Assembly: GCA_014055495.1 (NCBI GenBank)
Contig: WIAG01000011.1
Span: forward strand, 25,127-89,126
Origin: Nitrospira sp. CR1.2
GTDB lineage: Bacteria > Nitrospirota > Nitrospiria > Nitrospirales > Nitrospiraceae
Direction of reading: 5' to 3'
Length of the DNA: 64,000 nucleotides
The notes beneath the pieces are model-generated. The model was given only the letters and a program-made list of their open reading frames with translations, did not search any database and was not told where the DNA came from. Positions 46,872-55,981 of this stretch are shown here, piece after piece. The translations under genes and the position numbers were made by a program. Every line of letters begins with the position of its first letter. Position 1 is the stretch's first letter.

Positions 46872-48200
46872 ATGGCATCGTTGACGATTACTCCAGGACG
46901 GCCGCTGAAGGGCACCATCACGGTGCCGGGTGATAAATCCGTCACCCACCGGGCCATTATCCTTACGGCTCTGGCCGAAGGCGCGAGTACCATCAGTGAC
47001 TATTGCCGGGGCGAAGATTGCCTGAACACCATGCGCGCGTTCCAGTCCCTGGGGGTGCGTATTGAAGAGTCGCCGCAAACCTTGCGCGTTTCCGGGAAGG
47101 GCATGTGGGGGCTGACGGAACCGTTCGGGCCGATCGATTGCGGCAATTCGGGGACAGGCATTCGCTTGATGGCCGGTCTGCTCTCCGGGCAGGATTTTTT
47201 TACGATCCTGACGGGCGATGAATCGATCCGGCGCCGCCCGATGGGACGCGTGGTGAAACCATTGCGGACGATGGGTGCGACTATTGCCGGACGCAAGGGT
47301 GGGGAACTGGCTCCCTTGGCCATCACGGGGACGCGCTTGCGGGGCGTGTCGTATGTCTCGCCGGTGGCGAGCGCGCAGATCAAGTCGTCGCTTCTGTTCG
47401 CCGCGTTGTACGCCGACGGCCTCACGACGATCTCGGAACCGCGACTTTCGCGAGACCACACCGAACGGATGTTTGCCTATTTCGGGATTCCGTTCGAACG
47501 AGAGGGCTGCACGGTTCGGATTGAAGGCCGACCATCCGTCCGTTGGGGCGGGAAGCCGGTGGTTATCCCGGGCGATCTGTCGGCCGCGGCCTTTTTTCTG
47601 GTCGGGGCCTCGATCGTTCCCGAATCCGACGTGACGATTCGCGGAGTGGGGATGAATCCGACTCGGACCGGATTGGTGGAAATCCTGCATCGCATGGGCG
47701 CGCAGATCGAAGTGCTCCATCCTCGTGAAGAGGCCGGAGAGCCGGTGGCTGATCTGCGGGTGCGCTCCATGCCGCTTCGTGGTGTGCGCATCGGCCCCGA
47801 CCAGATTCCTCAGACCATCGATGAATTTCCGATCCTGTGCGTGGCTGCGGCGGTAGCGGAGGGAGAGACGGTGATCACCGGCGCCGAAGAGTTGCGGGTG
47901 AAGGAAAGCGATCGGATCGCGACGATGGCCAAGGAATTGCGGGGGATGGGCGCGCGAATTGAAGAGCGGCCGGATGGCATGGTGATTCAGGGCTTGGGGC
48001 GCAATGGGGTCAATGGCGCGCTGAACGCAGCAACATGCGAAAGCCATGGTGACCACCGAGTGGCTATGTCCATCGCCATCGGCGCGTTGACCGCCGCACA
48101 GCCGACTCAGATTGTCGATACGGCCTGCATCGAGACCTCGTTCCCGGGTTTTGACGGGAAGCTCTTGGAACTGTTGACTGCGTCTGGAAACCGTCTATAG
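46872..48200 (+). CDS. aroA: 3-Phosphoshikimate 1-carboxyvinyltransferase (EPSP synthase)
   Basis: Sixth shikimate step. It has 442 residues with GDKSVTHRAIIL (substrate Lys/Arg), DCGNSGTGIRLMAG (the class I-type G-N-S-G-T-G... segment), SAQIKSSLLFA, DEFPILCVAAAVAEG and SDHRVAMS-like SHGDHRVAMS. The first motif carries Thr-His after Ser-Val rather than the more usual Ser-His. The stop codon TAG (48198-48200) lies inside a good -10 sequence. Confidence 0.97.
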   Translation: MASLTITPGRPLKGTITVPGDKSVTHRAIILTALAEGASTISDYCRGEDCLNTMRAFQSLGVRIEESPQTLRVSGKGMWGLTEPFGPIDCGNSGTGIRLMAGLLSGQDFFTILTGDESIRRRPMGRVVKPLRTMGATIAGRKGGELAPLAITGTRLRGVSYVSPVASAQIKSSLLFAALYADGLTTISEPRLSRDHTERMFAYFGIPFEREGCTVRIEGRPSVRWGGKPVVIPGDLSAAAFFLVGASIVPESDVTIRGVGMNPTRTGLVEILHRMGAQIEVLHPREEAGEPVADLRVRSMPLRGVRIGPDQIPQTIDEFPILCVAAAVAEGETVITGAEELRVKESDRIATMAKELRGMGARIEERPDGMVIQGLGRNGVNGALNAATCESHGDHRVAMSIAIGALTAAQPTQIVDTACIETSFPGFDGKLLELLTASGNRL

Positions 48201-48201
48201 T
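48174..48201 (+). promoter_or_regulatory. Putative internal promoter at the aroA-cmk junction
   Basis: TTGACT (48174-48179), 16-bp spacer, TATAGT (48196-48201) at the 3' end of aroA. Transcripts would start near 48208, only about five bases before the cmk GTG, giving a nearly leaderless mRNA. Confidence 0.4.
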
Positions 48202-48212
48202 GCGAGGAATCT

Positions 48213-48911
48213 GTGTCTGAGCGCAACGATGCGACCCGGGGGAAACGTGGCTTGATCATCGCCATCGATGGTCCGGCTGGAGTGGGGAAGAGTACGGTTG
48301 CGCGCCGGCTGGCGCGGCAACTGGGGTACCTCTACTTGGATACCGGCGCGTTATATCGGGCGATTGCCTGGAAGGTGCGGGACATGGGGGTGAGTCCGGA
48401 TGATCACCGTGCCATCGCGGCTTTGCTGCCACAGACGAACTTGCAAATGGCCTGTGGTCCTGAGCAGTCCCACGTGTTACTCGACGGCCGAGACATCACC
48501 GGGGAATTACGAACGCCGGCGGTAACGGCGCTGGCATCCGTAGTCTCGGCTCTTCCGGCCGTCCGCGAATGGCTGCTGCCGGTTCAGCGGAAGATCGGTG
48601 CGGAAGGGTGTGTCGTTGCGGAAGGGCGAGATATCGGAACGAACGTGTTTCCCCAGGCCGACGTGAAGTTTTTTCTGGAAGCCGACGCCGAGGTTCGCGC
48701 CACCAGGCGGCATCTTGAGCTCGTGGCCGCCGGACATTCCGTGCAGTTCGACCAGACGAAGCGCGACCTGACCGGACGCGATGATCGTGATCGTTCTCGC
48801 GCAGTGGCGCCGTTGATTCCCGCGCCTGATGCGGAATGCATCGATACGTCGAGCATGCCGGTGGACGCCGTCGTTGCGCATATGATGGCTGTGGTTGCGG
48901 CGCGATTGTGA
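48213..48911 (+). CDS. cmk: Cytidylate kinase
   Basis: Phosphorylates CMP/dCMP. GTG 48213 follows GAGGAA. It has 232 residues with P-loop IDGPAGVGKSTVAR, the CMP-binding YLDTGALYRAIAW, DGRDITGELRTP and AEGRDIGTNVFP. The aroA-cmk-rpsA order is conserved in many bacteria. The end overlaps plsC by 4 bp (GTGA). Confidence 0.97.
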   Translation: MSERNDATRGKRGLIIAIDGPAGVGKSTVARRLARQLGYLYLDTGALYRAIAWKVRDMGVSPDDHRAIAALLPQTNLQMACGPEQSHVLLDGRDITGELRTPAVTALASVVSALPAVREWLLPVQRKIGAEGCVVAEGRDIGTNVFPQADVKFFLEADAEVRATRRHLELVAAGHSVQFDQTKRDLTGRDDRDRSRAVAPLIPAPDAECIDTSSMPVDAVVAHMMAVVAARL

Positions 48912-49603
48912 GCTCCGCACTGTACGCCCTGTTGTGGGTCCTGTCTCGCGCCATCGGGTGGGTGTGTTTTCGGTATCGGACCATCGGCACGGTGCCGCGT
49001 CAGGGCGGACTCCTGATCGCGTCGAACCATGCCAGCTATTTGGATATCCCGATGCTCGGCTGTGGTGTGCCGAGGCGGGTGTGGTACATGGGGCGGCACG
49101 ACCTCTTTCCGATTCCACTGCTCAATGGTCTGTTGCAGGCCTTGGGATGGATCCCGTTGCGGATCGGGCGTCTGGACCGGGACGCATTCAGCAAGGCCGT
49201 TGCGCTGGTGCAAGAAGGGAAGGCCGTCGCGATTTTTCCCGAAGGGGGACGGACCATGACCGGTGCGTTGAAACCGGGAAAGCCCGGGATCGGGGTGATT
49301 GTGTCTCAGACAGGCTGTCGAGTGGTACCTGCGCATATCGGCGGGACGTTCGATGTCTTGCCGCCTGGTGCCAAGTGGCCGAGGTTTCGTCGGGTCACGG
49401 TCTCCTACGGCGATCCGCTGGATTTTGGCCAGGATGCCACCCGGCTGGAAGGGAAGGCATTTTATCAACATGTCAGTCGGACGGTGATGGCAAAAATCGC
49501 GGAACTCGGACAGGTTCCGAATCCGGGGGACGGTCCGGCCCAAGCCGGCGTCTCCCAGAGTTCCGCCGCTACACCAACAGCCCGGTCTTGCAACGCTGAG
49601 TAA
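48908..49603 (+). CDS. plsC: 1-Acyl-sn-glycerol-3-phosphate acyltransferase
   Basis: Makes phosphatidic acid at the inner membrane. GTG 48908 overlaps the cmk stop and gives 231 residues. Motif I is NHASYLD (HX4D catalytic), motif III FPEGGRT and motif IV VVPAHIGG. An N-terminal hydrophobic segment (SSALYALLWVLSRAIGWV) anchors it. The cmk-plsC-rpsA arrangement is recurrent across bacteria. Confidence 0.95.
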   Translation: MSSALYALLWVLSRAIGWVCFRYRTIGTVPRQGGLLIASNHASYLDIPMLGCGVPRRVWYMGRHDLFPIPLLNGLLQALGWIPLRIGRLDRDAFSKAVALVQEGKAVAIFPEGGRTMTGALKPGKPGIGVIVSQTGCRVVPAHIGGTFDVLPPGAKWPRFRRVTVSYGDPLDFGQDATRLEGKAFYQHVSRTVMAKIAELGQVPNPGDGPAQAGVSQSSAATPTARSCNAE

Positions 49604-49661
49604 GACGCGGGCCTATTTCACAATCAGCACCCGGCGCGAGCCGGAGGACGAGGATGTTTTC

Positions 49662-51383
49662 ATGAGTACTGTCACACCCCAGAGCGAACCCAAACTCGAT
49701 CGCGATGCCTTGGCGGCGATGTATGAGGAGACCTTCCGTAATTTTGAGGAAGGCACCATCACCGAAGGCATGGTGGTTGCCATCGGCAAAGACAAGGTGG
49801 TGGTCGACATCGGCTACAAGTCCGAGGGCATGATCCCGGCCGACCAGTTCTCTCACGAGGAATTAGCGCAATTGAAGGTGGGCGATCGTCTCCAGGTGTA
49901 TCTCGAAGAATGTGAAGATGCCGACGGCAATCTGGTGCTCTCCAAAGAAAAAGCCGACAAGATGAAAATCTGGGAGGAGTTGGAGAAGCTCCACAAAGAG
50001 GAAAAAAGCATCGAAGGCAAAATCATTTCCCGCATCAAGGGCGGTATGATGGTCGATATCGGCGTCAAGGCGTTCCTGCCCGGCTCGCAGATCGATCTGC
50101 ACCCGGTCCGCGATCTCGACAGTTTGGTCGGGAAGACCTTCCCCCTCAAGATCATCAAGATCAACCACCGTCGCGGCAACGTCGTCGTGTCTCGACGTGT
50201 GCTGCTGGAGGAGACGCGCGATCGTCGCCGTCAGACGACCTTGTCCACGCTGAAGGAAGGGCAGTTGATTCAGGGGACGGTCAAGAACATCACCGATTAT
50301 GGAGCATTCATCGACCTCGGCGGCATCGATGGACTGTTGCACATCACCGATATGTCCTGGGGCCGCGTGGGACATCCCTCCGAGTTGTTCCAAGTCAGTG
50401 ATAAGGTGGAAGTCACCGTGCTCAAGTACGATCGGGAGACCGGCCGTATTTCGCTGGGATTGAAGCAGAAGTCAGCGGATCCGTGGACCGGTGTGGCAGG
50501 AAAGTACCCGGTGGGCACGCGCGTGCGTGGCCGAGTGGTCAGCCTGACGGATTACGGCGCGTTTGTGGAGTTGGAGCCGGGAGTGGAAGGCCTGGTGCAC
50601 GTGTCGGAAATGTCCTGGACGCACGAAGTGCGCCATCCGTCCCGCGTTGTCTCGGTGGGCGATCAGGTCGAAGCCGCAGTCTTGAACATCGATCCGGGAA
50701 GCCGGAAGATTTCCCTGGGGATGAAGCAGACGGCTCCCAACCCCTGGGATATGATCGAGGCCAAGTATCCGGCCGGCACGCGCATCGAAGGAAAGGTCAA
50801 GAGCCTGACCGATTTCGGCGCCTTCGTCGGACTGGAAGAAGGCATCGACGGGTTGATCCACATTTCCGATATGTCCTGGACGAAGCACATCAAGCATCCG
50901 TCCGAGCTGTTCAAGAAGGGGCAGAAGGTGGATGCCGTCGTGATCCGTATCGACAAGGAAAAGGAGCGGCTCTCGTTGGGGTACAAGCAATTGTCCCGTG
51001 ACCCGTGGGAAGAGCAGATTCCGAACCGCTACCGGGTGGGCGATAGCATCACCGGTAAGGTCAGCAAGATCGCCGACTTCGGGCTCTTCATCGAGCTGGA
51101 CGGCGATGTGGAAGGTTTGATCCACATCAGTGAAGTGGGTCTGGATGCCAACGTCCGCATGGAAGAGAAGTTTAAGTTGCAGGACGAAGTCACCGCGAAG
51201 ATCATCAAGGTGGACCGGGATGAGCGGAAGATTGCGCTTAGCCTGCGCGATCATCAGCTTGATTCGGATCGGCGGCAGGTCGAAGAATTCCACGCCTCTC
51301 AGGGCGGCATCGACCAGAGCCTGGGGCGCGCGGCCAAGCAGAGCCGGAAGCGCAAAGACAATCAGAGCGACTCCGAAGCCTAA
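49662..51383 (+). CDS. rpsA: 30S ribosomal protein S1
   Basis: mRNA-binding ribosomal protein with six S1 (OB) domains in 573 residues, starting about residues 29, 113, 199, 284, 371 and 456. The four C-terminal ones have the classic pattern (for example IVNITDYGAFIDLG-like KNITDYGAFIDLG, GLLHITDMSW). The first two are degenerate, as is usual for ribosome-binding domains 1-2. It has a short acidic/basic tail. Downstream are sppA and ihf. Confidence 0.97.
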   Translation: MSTVTPQSEPKLDRDALAAMYEETFRNFEEGTITEGMVVAIGKDKVVVDIGYKSEGMIPADQFSHEELAQLKVGDRLQVYLEECEDADGNLVLSKEKADKMKIWEELEKLHKEEKSIEGKIISRIKGGMMVDIGVKAFLPGSQIDLHPVRDLDSLVGKTFPLKIIKINHRRGNVVVSRRVLLEETRDRRRQTTLSTLKEGQLIQGTVKNITDYGAFIDLGGIDGLLHITDMSWGRVGHPSELFQVSDKVEVTVLKYDRETGRISLGLKQKSADPWTGVAGKYPVGTRVRGRVVSLTDYGAFVELEPGVEGLVHVSEMSWTHEVRHPSRVVSVGDQVEAAVLNIDPGSRKISLGMKQTAPNPWDMIEAKYPAGTRIEGKVKSLTDFGAFVGLEEGIDGLIHISDMSWTKHIKHPSELFKKGQKVDAVVIRIDKEKERLSLGYKQLSRDPWEEQIPNRYRVGDSITGKVSKIADFGLFIELDGDVEGLIHISEVGLDANVRMEEKFKLQDEVTAKIIKVDRDERKIALSLRDHQLDSDRRQVEEFHASQGGIDQSLGRAAKQSRKRKDNQSDSEA

Positions 51384-51398
51384 ACACCCGGAGAGCGA

Positions 51399-52298
51399 AT
51401 GGGGCCACAAGCAGACACCGCGGTTCCACCAAAGCGGAGCATGCTGCGCCGGATACTCTGGGCGATCGTCATCGGGGGAGGGGCGTTGATACTCATCAAT
51501 GCGCTCCTCCCCGACCTCGATTTTTCGGGGCAGGATCGCGTGGCGCTCATTCGTGTCGAGGGTGTCATTCTGGATGCTCAAGCGACGATCAGCGAGTTGA
51601 AGCACTACAGTGAAAACCCGCTGGTCAAAGCGATCGTCATACGGATCGACAGTCCCGGGGGCGGGGTCGTGCCCTCGCAGGAGATCCACGATGCCGTGAA
51701 GCGGGTGAAGAATAAGAGCAACAAGGCCGTGATCGCGTCCATGGGGACAGTCGCCGCTTCCGGAGGATACTACATCGCTGCGGCCACGGATCGGATCATC
51801 GCCAATCCCGGGACCTTGACCGGGAGTATCGGCGTGATCATGGAAATGGCGAACTTCGAAGGCCTGATGAAAAAGGTCGGGGTCGAAGGGGTGGTCATCA
51901 AGAGCGGGCGATTCAAAGACGTCGGCTCGCCTATACGGAAAATGAGCGATGAGGAACGCAAACTCCTGCAGTCCGTGATGGACGATGTGCATCACCAGTT
52001 CATCCAAGCCGTGGCCGACGGCCGATCGCTGGAGGTTTCGGAGGTGGAGTCGTTGGCGGACGGGCGAATTTATACCGGGCGTCAGGCCAAAGAGGCGCGC
52101 CTGGTCGATGAGTTGGGCGATCTCGACGACGCCATCCATATCGCGGCAGATATCGCCGGTATGGAAGGCGAGCCGAAAGTCGTGGAGCCGCGTAAGCGGT
52201 TCTCATTTCGGGACATGATCGAATCGCGGTGGGCGTCGGTCTTTCCGAAGTTGGAGTTGGACACCGGCGTCAAACTGAAATACCTGATGGCGTTCTGA
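51399..52298 (+). CDS. sppA: Signal peptide peptidase SppA (protease IV, short form)
   Basis: Membrane-bound serine protease that clears cleaved signal peptides. It has 299 residues with an N-terminal membrane helix (ILWAIVIGGGALILINALL), RIDSPGGGVVPSQEI, the catalytic Ser in TVAASGGYYIA and GTLTGSIGVI. This short single-domain form corresponds to half of E. coli SppA and forms octamers in Bacillus (family knowledge). It is 15 bp after rpsA. Confidence 0.95.
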   Translation: MGPQADTAVPPKRSMLRRILWAIVIGGGALILINALLPDLDFSGQDRVALIRVEGVILDAQATISELKHYSENPLVKAIVIRIDSPGGGVVPSQEIHDAVKRVKNKSNKAVIASMGTVAASGGYYIAAATDRIIANPGTLTGSIGVIMEMANFEGLMKKVGVEGVVIKSGRFKDVGSPIRKMSDEERKLLQSVMDDVHHQFIQAVADGRSLEVSEVESLADGRIYTGRQAKEARLVDELGDLDDAIHIAADIAGMEGEPKVVEPRKRFSFRDMIESRWASVFPKLELDTGVKLKYLMAF

Positions 52299-52372
52299 GC
52301 GGCCGGAGCACCAGGGTGACGGTGATGCAGCAATTCAGCCGCACGTAAGTCCACCCCACGAGGAGAGGGACG

Positions 52373-52651
52373 ATGACCAAAGCGCAGATTATCGAGCGGG
52401 TATCGGAGCAGGTCACGACGCTGACGAAACGGCAAGCGGAGATTGTGGTGAACACCATCTTCGATTGTATTCGAGACTCGCTCCGAAGCGGCAACAAGAC
52501 GGAGATTCGGGGCTTCGGGAGTTTTCGTCTCCGCGCCAGGCGGATGAAGGAAGGTCGCAACCCCAAGACCGGCGCAACGGTTGCGGTTCCGGCCAAGCGT
52601 GTGCCATTCTTCAAGGCAGGCAAGGAACTGAAGGAATTACTCAATAAGTAA
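52373..52651 (+). CDS. Integration host factor / HU-like DNA-bending protein
   Basis: A 92-residue member of the HU/IHF family: MTKAQIIERVSEQVTTLTKRQAE, EIRGFGSFRLR and the beta-arm GRNPKTGATVAVPAKRVPFF. The arm sequence and position downstream of rpsA (E. coli has rpsA-ihfB) favour IHF-beta over HU. The window's other family member is at 27801. The promoter could not be identified. Confidence 0.92.
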   Translation: MTKAQIIERVSEQVTTLTKRQAEIVVNTIFDCIRDSLRSGNKTEIRGFGSFRLRARRMKEGRNPKTGATVAVPAKRVPFFKAGKELKELLNK

Positions 52652-52664
52652 CAGGAGTGATACC

Positions 52665-53660
52665 GTGGCAGAGTCGTCAAATCTAGCAGCCCCTGAAGTC
52701 CGGTGGAGCGACGGTGCGCTCAAACGTATGGAACGCGCGCCCATGTTCTTGCGAGGGATGGTCCGTCGCTTGGCCGAGAAAAAGGCGCGGGAATTGGGTT
52801 ATGCCGAAATAACCGAAGAAATTCTCGAACAGTTCAAGGGCCAAATGATGGGGACCATGGGCGGCGAAGGCGGCATGGCCGAGGCCGCCGACCAAATGGC
52901 CAAAGGCCAATTGCCATGGACGGCTGCGGCAAAGGAACGTTTGGCTGTGGTGCCGGAGTTCATGCGGGGGATGATCAAGCAGATCGCCGATGAGATCGCC
53001 CGGAAGGGCGGTCATATGGAAGTGAACGTCGATCTGTTCGAAAAGGTCGAAGCTCTTGGGGAGATCCGCGAACAAGAGGCGGCACCGCTGGAATGGACCG
53101 AGGGTGCTCTGGCGTTGCTCCAACAGAAAATCAAAGAGTCTCCGCCGATCGCGATGGACTTCGTGAGCGACATGATCAAGCACGACACCGAGGAGCTCGC
53201 GCGGGAAAAGGGATTGACCAGGATCGATGAGCAGACGGCGGTACAACTGTGGGACGCCCCCCAGGAGCGCGTGGCCTGGAGCGATGAAGCGTGGGAGCGG
53301 CTACAAACCTCGCCGGATTTTGTTCGCAGCGGCATTCGCAAGGCCGCGGAACGCAGAGCCCGCAAGCTCGGCCTCAAAGAAGTCGACTCGGAGCACCTGA
53401 CGACGTTTCGCAATCAGGCGATGATGAAAGCCGTGAAGAGGATCCGGTCATTCGGCTACAACGAGCTGACGTTCGATGCCTTCGATACCGCGCTTCAGAA
53501 AACCAAACGGCTGCAGGGAAACGATCAGGCAGAAAAACGATTGCAGGAAATTCGGTCGCATTTTAGCGATCCGGAGGTGAAGAAGCCGGAGGGCGGTACC
53601 TTAGGGGCCGAACTCATGGGGCGGTTCAGGAAGTTTCTGAAGGGCGAAGGGTCGCTCTAG
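52665..53660 (+). CDS. Four-repeat PCP_red protein
   Basis: A 331-residue, cysteine-free protein from GTG 52665, 13 bp after ihf. It is made of PCP_red-type repeats: about 13-60 (VRWSDGALKRMERAPMFLRG), 84-131 (PWTAAAKERLAVVPEFMRG), 143-196 (EWTEGALALL, with a changed second helix) and 203-251 (AWSDEAWERLQTSPDFVRS), then a helical tail without the Trp. The domain is known from the C-terminus of BchB/ChlB. The repeats match those of the 37806 protein. The function is unknown; basic helices leave nucleic-acid or protein binding open. Confidence 0.85.
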   Translation: MAESSNLAAPEVRWSDGALKRMERAPMFLRGMVRRLAEKKARELGYAEITEEILEQFKGQMMGTMGGEGGMAEAADQMAKGQLPWTAAAKERLAVVPEFMRGMIKQIADEIARKGGHMEVNVDLFEKVEALGEIREQEAAPLEWTEGALALLQQKIKESPPIAMDFVSDMIKHDTEELAREKGLTRIDEQTAVQLWDAPQERVAWSDEAWERLQTSPDFVRSGIRKAAERRARKLGLKEVDSEHLTTFRNQAMMKAVKRIRSFGYNELTFDAFDTALQKTKRLQGNDQAEKRLQEIRSHFSDPEVKKPEGGTLGAELMGRFRKFLKGEGSL

Positions 53661-53714
53661 CTAGTTGCCGGCGAGAGTTGTCCGTGCCGCCCTCCATTCA
53701 CGTACCACCATCGT

Positions 53715-53750
53715 AACCCGCCTTGCGCCAAGCCGCAGGGCGGGTTTTTT
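53715..53750 (+). terminator. Intrinsic terminator closing the aroA-rpsA-ihf-PCP_red run
   Basis: AACCCGCC (53715-53722) pairs with GGCGGGTT (53739-53746), followed directly by a T-run to 53750. It is the clearest rho-independent terminator in the window, 55 bp after the PCP_red stop. Confidence 0.85.
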
Positions 53751-54016
53751 ATTGCGCATTTTCCCGCCAAGCAGCCGGTGCCGTCCCCGTTCTGACTCCT
53801 GCATCCATGCACCATCCCGCCGTAAGTTCCGAAGCAGGTGGCATGTTTCATGGTAAGAAGCGCGGCAAAACCAAACCGGCGGAATGAGACAGCAGTCACT
53901 CTAGAAGGGGTCTTGCCACCGAAGCCGGCAGCAGCTGATCGTCACAGGTGACGGGCAGGGGCAGTGCTATGAAATCGGGTCGCCTTGGTGAGGTCAGGCA
54001 GAGTCACTTCGTCGAA

Positions 54017-54050
54017 ACCCACCCGCAGTGGTTGTGCTTTGCGGGTGGGT
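54017..54050 (-). terminator. Hairpin downstream of the 54085 minus-strand gene
   Basis: ACCCACCCGCA (54017-54027) and TGCGGGTGGGT (54040-54050) form a perfect 11-bp stem with a 12-nt loop. On the minus strand a short TTTC follows. It lies 35 bp past the stop of the minus-strand gene, so a terminator for that gene is likely. Confidence 0.6.
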
Positions 54051-54084
54051 GACAAGGTCAATGGGCTACACCGGGAAAGATCGC

Positions 54085-54411
54085 TTAGTGAGACGCAACA
54101 CCGGCGGCCTGAGGCCAGAACTTATGGCGAATTTGCGGCAGCGGTTCGTTGTCGAAATTCGGAATGTCGTACAGGCAGCGGTCGATGGTCGAGACTTCAT
54201 CTTCCGTCAATTCCAATGCAACCTGTTTCTTCCAGAATTGGTCGAGGGCTAGGTAATCATTGGATGTCGGCTTCTCGGCTAACAGCGCCTGCATCTTCTT
54301 GAAGCCTTCTGTATCGACTCCGGGCACACGGCCGTTGTTACGGGCGATGCACCATTTCAACACTTCGGCTACGCCGTACATGGTCAACGGGATCGTCACT
54401 GTATTGCTCAT
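54085..54411 (-). CDS. Hypothetical small protein
   Basis: A 108-residue soluble protein from ATG 54411, which follows GGAGGAGG at ideal spacing. The sequence (TMYGVAEVLKWCIARNNGRVPG; ALDQFWKKQVALELTEDEVSTID) is mostly helical. I recognise no family. It is monocistronic with its own hairpin terminator candidate. Confidence 0.8.
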   Translation of the reverse strand: MSNTVTIPLTMYGVAEVLKWCIARNNGRVPGVDTEGFKKMQALLAEKPTSNDYLALDQFWKKQVALELTEDEVSTIDRCLYDIPNFDNEPLPQIRHKFWPQAAGVASH

Positions 54412-54644
54412 GGGCACCTCCTCCACACTTGGGCCGCATTGTAGCCTAAGCCTTTCCGAGTTTTCAAAGGGGCGAAAGGCCTAGGCGACAGAGTCCATTG
54501 GGGGCCAGGCCCGGAGAGATTCCACGTAATCACGACCGACTTCGTTGCGAAGCGGGAGGGGGCTCTGTATACTCCGCTCCACGCGTGGGACGTGGAGGCG
54601 GCGAAGCATGGACTTGGCCGGAATGTCATGCCTTTTTCAACAGG

Positions 54645-55841
54645 ATGGAGATGACCGTCGACCTTCAGCACAGGAAGAGACTGTCGGGTGGCCGTCTCGC
54701 ACTCGCGCTGCTCGCCTGTGGTGTCCTGCTGCCTGCCTGTTCAAAGGGGGATCCCTACGTACCTCCCGATCCCTTCTACTATTTTGCCAGTTATCCCGTG
54801 GGGAAAAATCCGACGACGGTTACGACCGCGGACTTCAACCGGGATCAAATCACCGACCTCATCACCACGAATATCTCCAGTAATTCCATTTCGCTGCTGT
54901 TCGGTAACGGGGACGGCACCTTTCGCGACCAAGTGCAGGTGAAAGTCTGTCAGGAGCCGCGGTCGCTGGCGATCAACGATTTCAACCACGACGATCAACT
55001 CGATGTGGTGCTGGCCTGTTCCGGTGGGGATCAGGTGTCCATCCTTCTCGGGCGCGGCAACGGGAAGTTTGACGAGGGGCCGCAGTATCCTGTCCATCGC
55101 GCGCCTGTCTCGGTGTCGAGCGAAGACCTCAATGGGGACGGCCACCCGGACTTGGCGGTGGCCCTGCGGAACGATAAAGTAAAAATTTTTCTTGGAAACG
55201 GGCGCGGGCAATTTCAACCCGGCATGCAATATGAGTATGGAGATACGCCGACGTCCTTGGTGCTGAAAGATCTGAATCAAGACGGCAAGCCCGACTTGGT
55301 GGTCACCAACGGCGGGCCGATGTTGAGCGCGGTGTCGGTGTGGATGGGGAACGGGGATGGGACATTCCGGGATCCGAAAGACTACAAGACCGGAAGGCGG
55401 CCACTCGGGGTGAGTTTCGCCGATTTTAACAGTGATCACTTGCCCGATCTTCTCGTGATCAACGGAGAAGGGGATAGCTTCACCACCTTCCTCGGGAACG
55501 GTAATGGAACGTTTCAGCAGGGGAAAGATTCCGGTGCGGATGCCAGCCCGAATTACGGGGTGGCGCACGATTTCGACGGCGACCATATCGCCGATGTGGC
55601 CATCGTCAACTTGCAGTCCACCGACCTGTCCATATTATTCGGGCGCGGCGACGGCACCTTTCATTACCCACCGCGCAATTATCGAACGAAGAACGGGCCG
55701 TTTGCCGTGGCGAGTTATCGCGTCTCTGCGGACAATGCGGAGGAGCCCGGCTTGGTAACGGCGGACAATGGGGCGGGCAGTGTGTCGATCTTTCTCCATC
55801 ACGGACGCACGCGCCACGACTCGTCCGGGACGACGAAGTAG
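54645..55841 (+). CDS. FG-GAP/VCBS-repeat lipoprotein
   Basis: A 398-residue surface or periplasmic lipoprotein with lipobox LLPAC followed by SKGDP. Six or so repeats of about 50 residues each contain a calcium-loop type motif (DFNRDQITDL, DFNHDDQLDV, DLNGDGHPDL, DLNQDGKPDL, DFNSDHLPDL, DFDGDHIADV) and a FGNGDGTF-like strand, forming a beta-propeller of integrin-alpha type. Such proteins bind ligands or act in adhesion. Start ATG 54645 or 54651; neither has a strong ribosome-binding site. Confidence 0.88.
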   Translation: MEMTVDLQHRKRLSGGRLALALLACGVLLPACSKGDPYVPPDPFYYFASYPVGKNPTTVTTADFNRDQITDLITTNISSNSISLLFGNGDGTFRDQVQVKVCQEPRSLAINDFNHDDQLDVVLACSGGDQVSILLGRGNGKFDEGPQYPVHRAPVSVSSEDLNGDGHPDLAVALRNDKVKIFLGNGRGQFQPGMQYEYGDTPTSLVLKDLNQDGKPDLVVTNGGPMLSAVSVWMGNGDGTFRDPKDYKTGRRPLGVSFADFNSDHLPDLLVINGEGDSFTTFLGNGNGTFQQGKDSGADASPNYGVAHDFDGDHIADVAIVNLQSTDLSILFGRGDGTFHYPPRNYRTKNGPFAVASYRVSADNAEEPGLVTADNGAGSVSIFLHHGRTRHDSSGTTK

Positions 55842-55893
55842 CGAACGATTCAGGTTTGCATCGCTTTAACCGAAGAGAAGACTGGCGGTTTGC

Positions 55894-55922
55894 TTGACAC
55901 CTCAATAGGGCTCGGATAGAGT
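55894..55922 (+). promoter_or_regulatory. Putative promoter of the small membrane protein gene
   Basis: TTGACA (55894-55899), 17-bp spacer, TAGAGT (55917-55922), 59 bp before GTG 55982. Confidence 0.5.
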
Positions 55923-55981
55923 TCGAAAAGGTCGTCGGACAAAGGTCCGCCCTCTTTTCAGTCAGGACACGGCGGGGGTTC

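Larger units (their letters stand above)
53661..54084. other. Intergenic region with terminators
   Basis: It holds the intrinsic terminator at 53715 and a second hairpin at 54017 but no supported gene. A 26-codon ATG frame at 53807 (ending KKRGKTKPAE) has no clear ribosome-binding site. Confidence 0.6.

Noticed and set aside
46671..48056. 461-codon minus-strand open frame
   Set aside because: Complete antisense shadow of aroA and the tyrA end; low-complexity His/Arg/Pro composition and no homology pattern.
50472..52139. 555-codon minus-strand open frame
   Set aside because: Antisense to rpsA and sppA. Its length comes from the codon bias of the real genes in a GC-rich genome.
53807..53887. 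26-codon ATG frame with a basic C-terminus after the terminator
   Set aside because: No clear ribosome-binding site or promoter, and too short to judge without comparative data.
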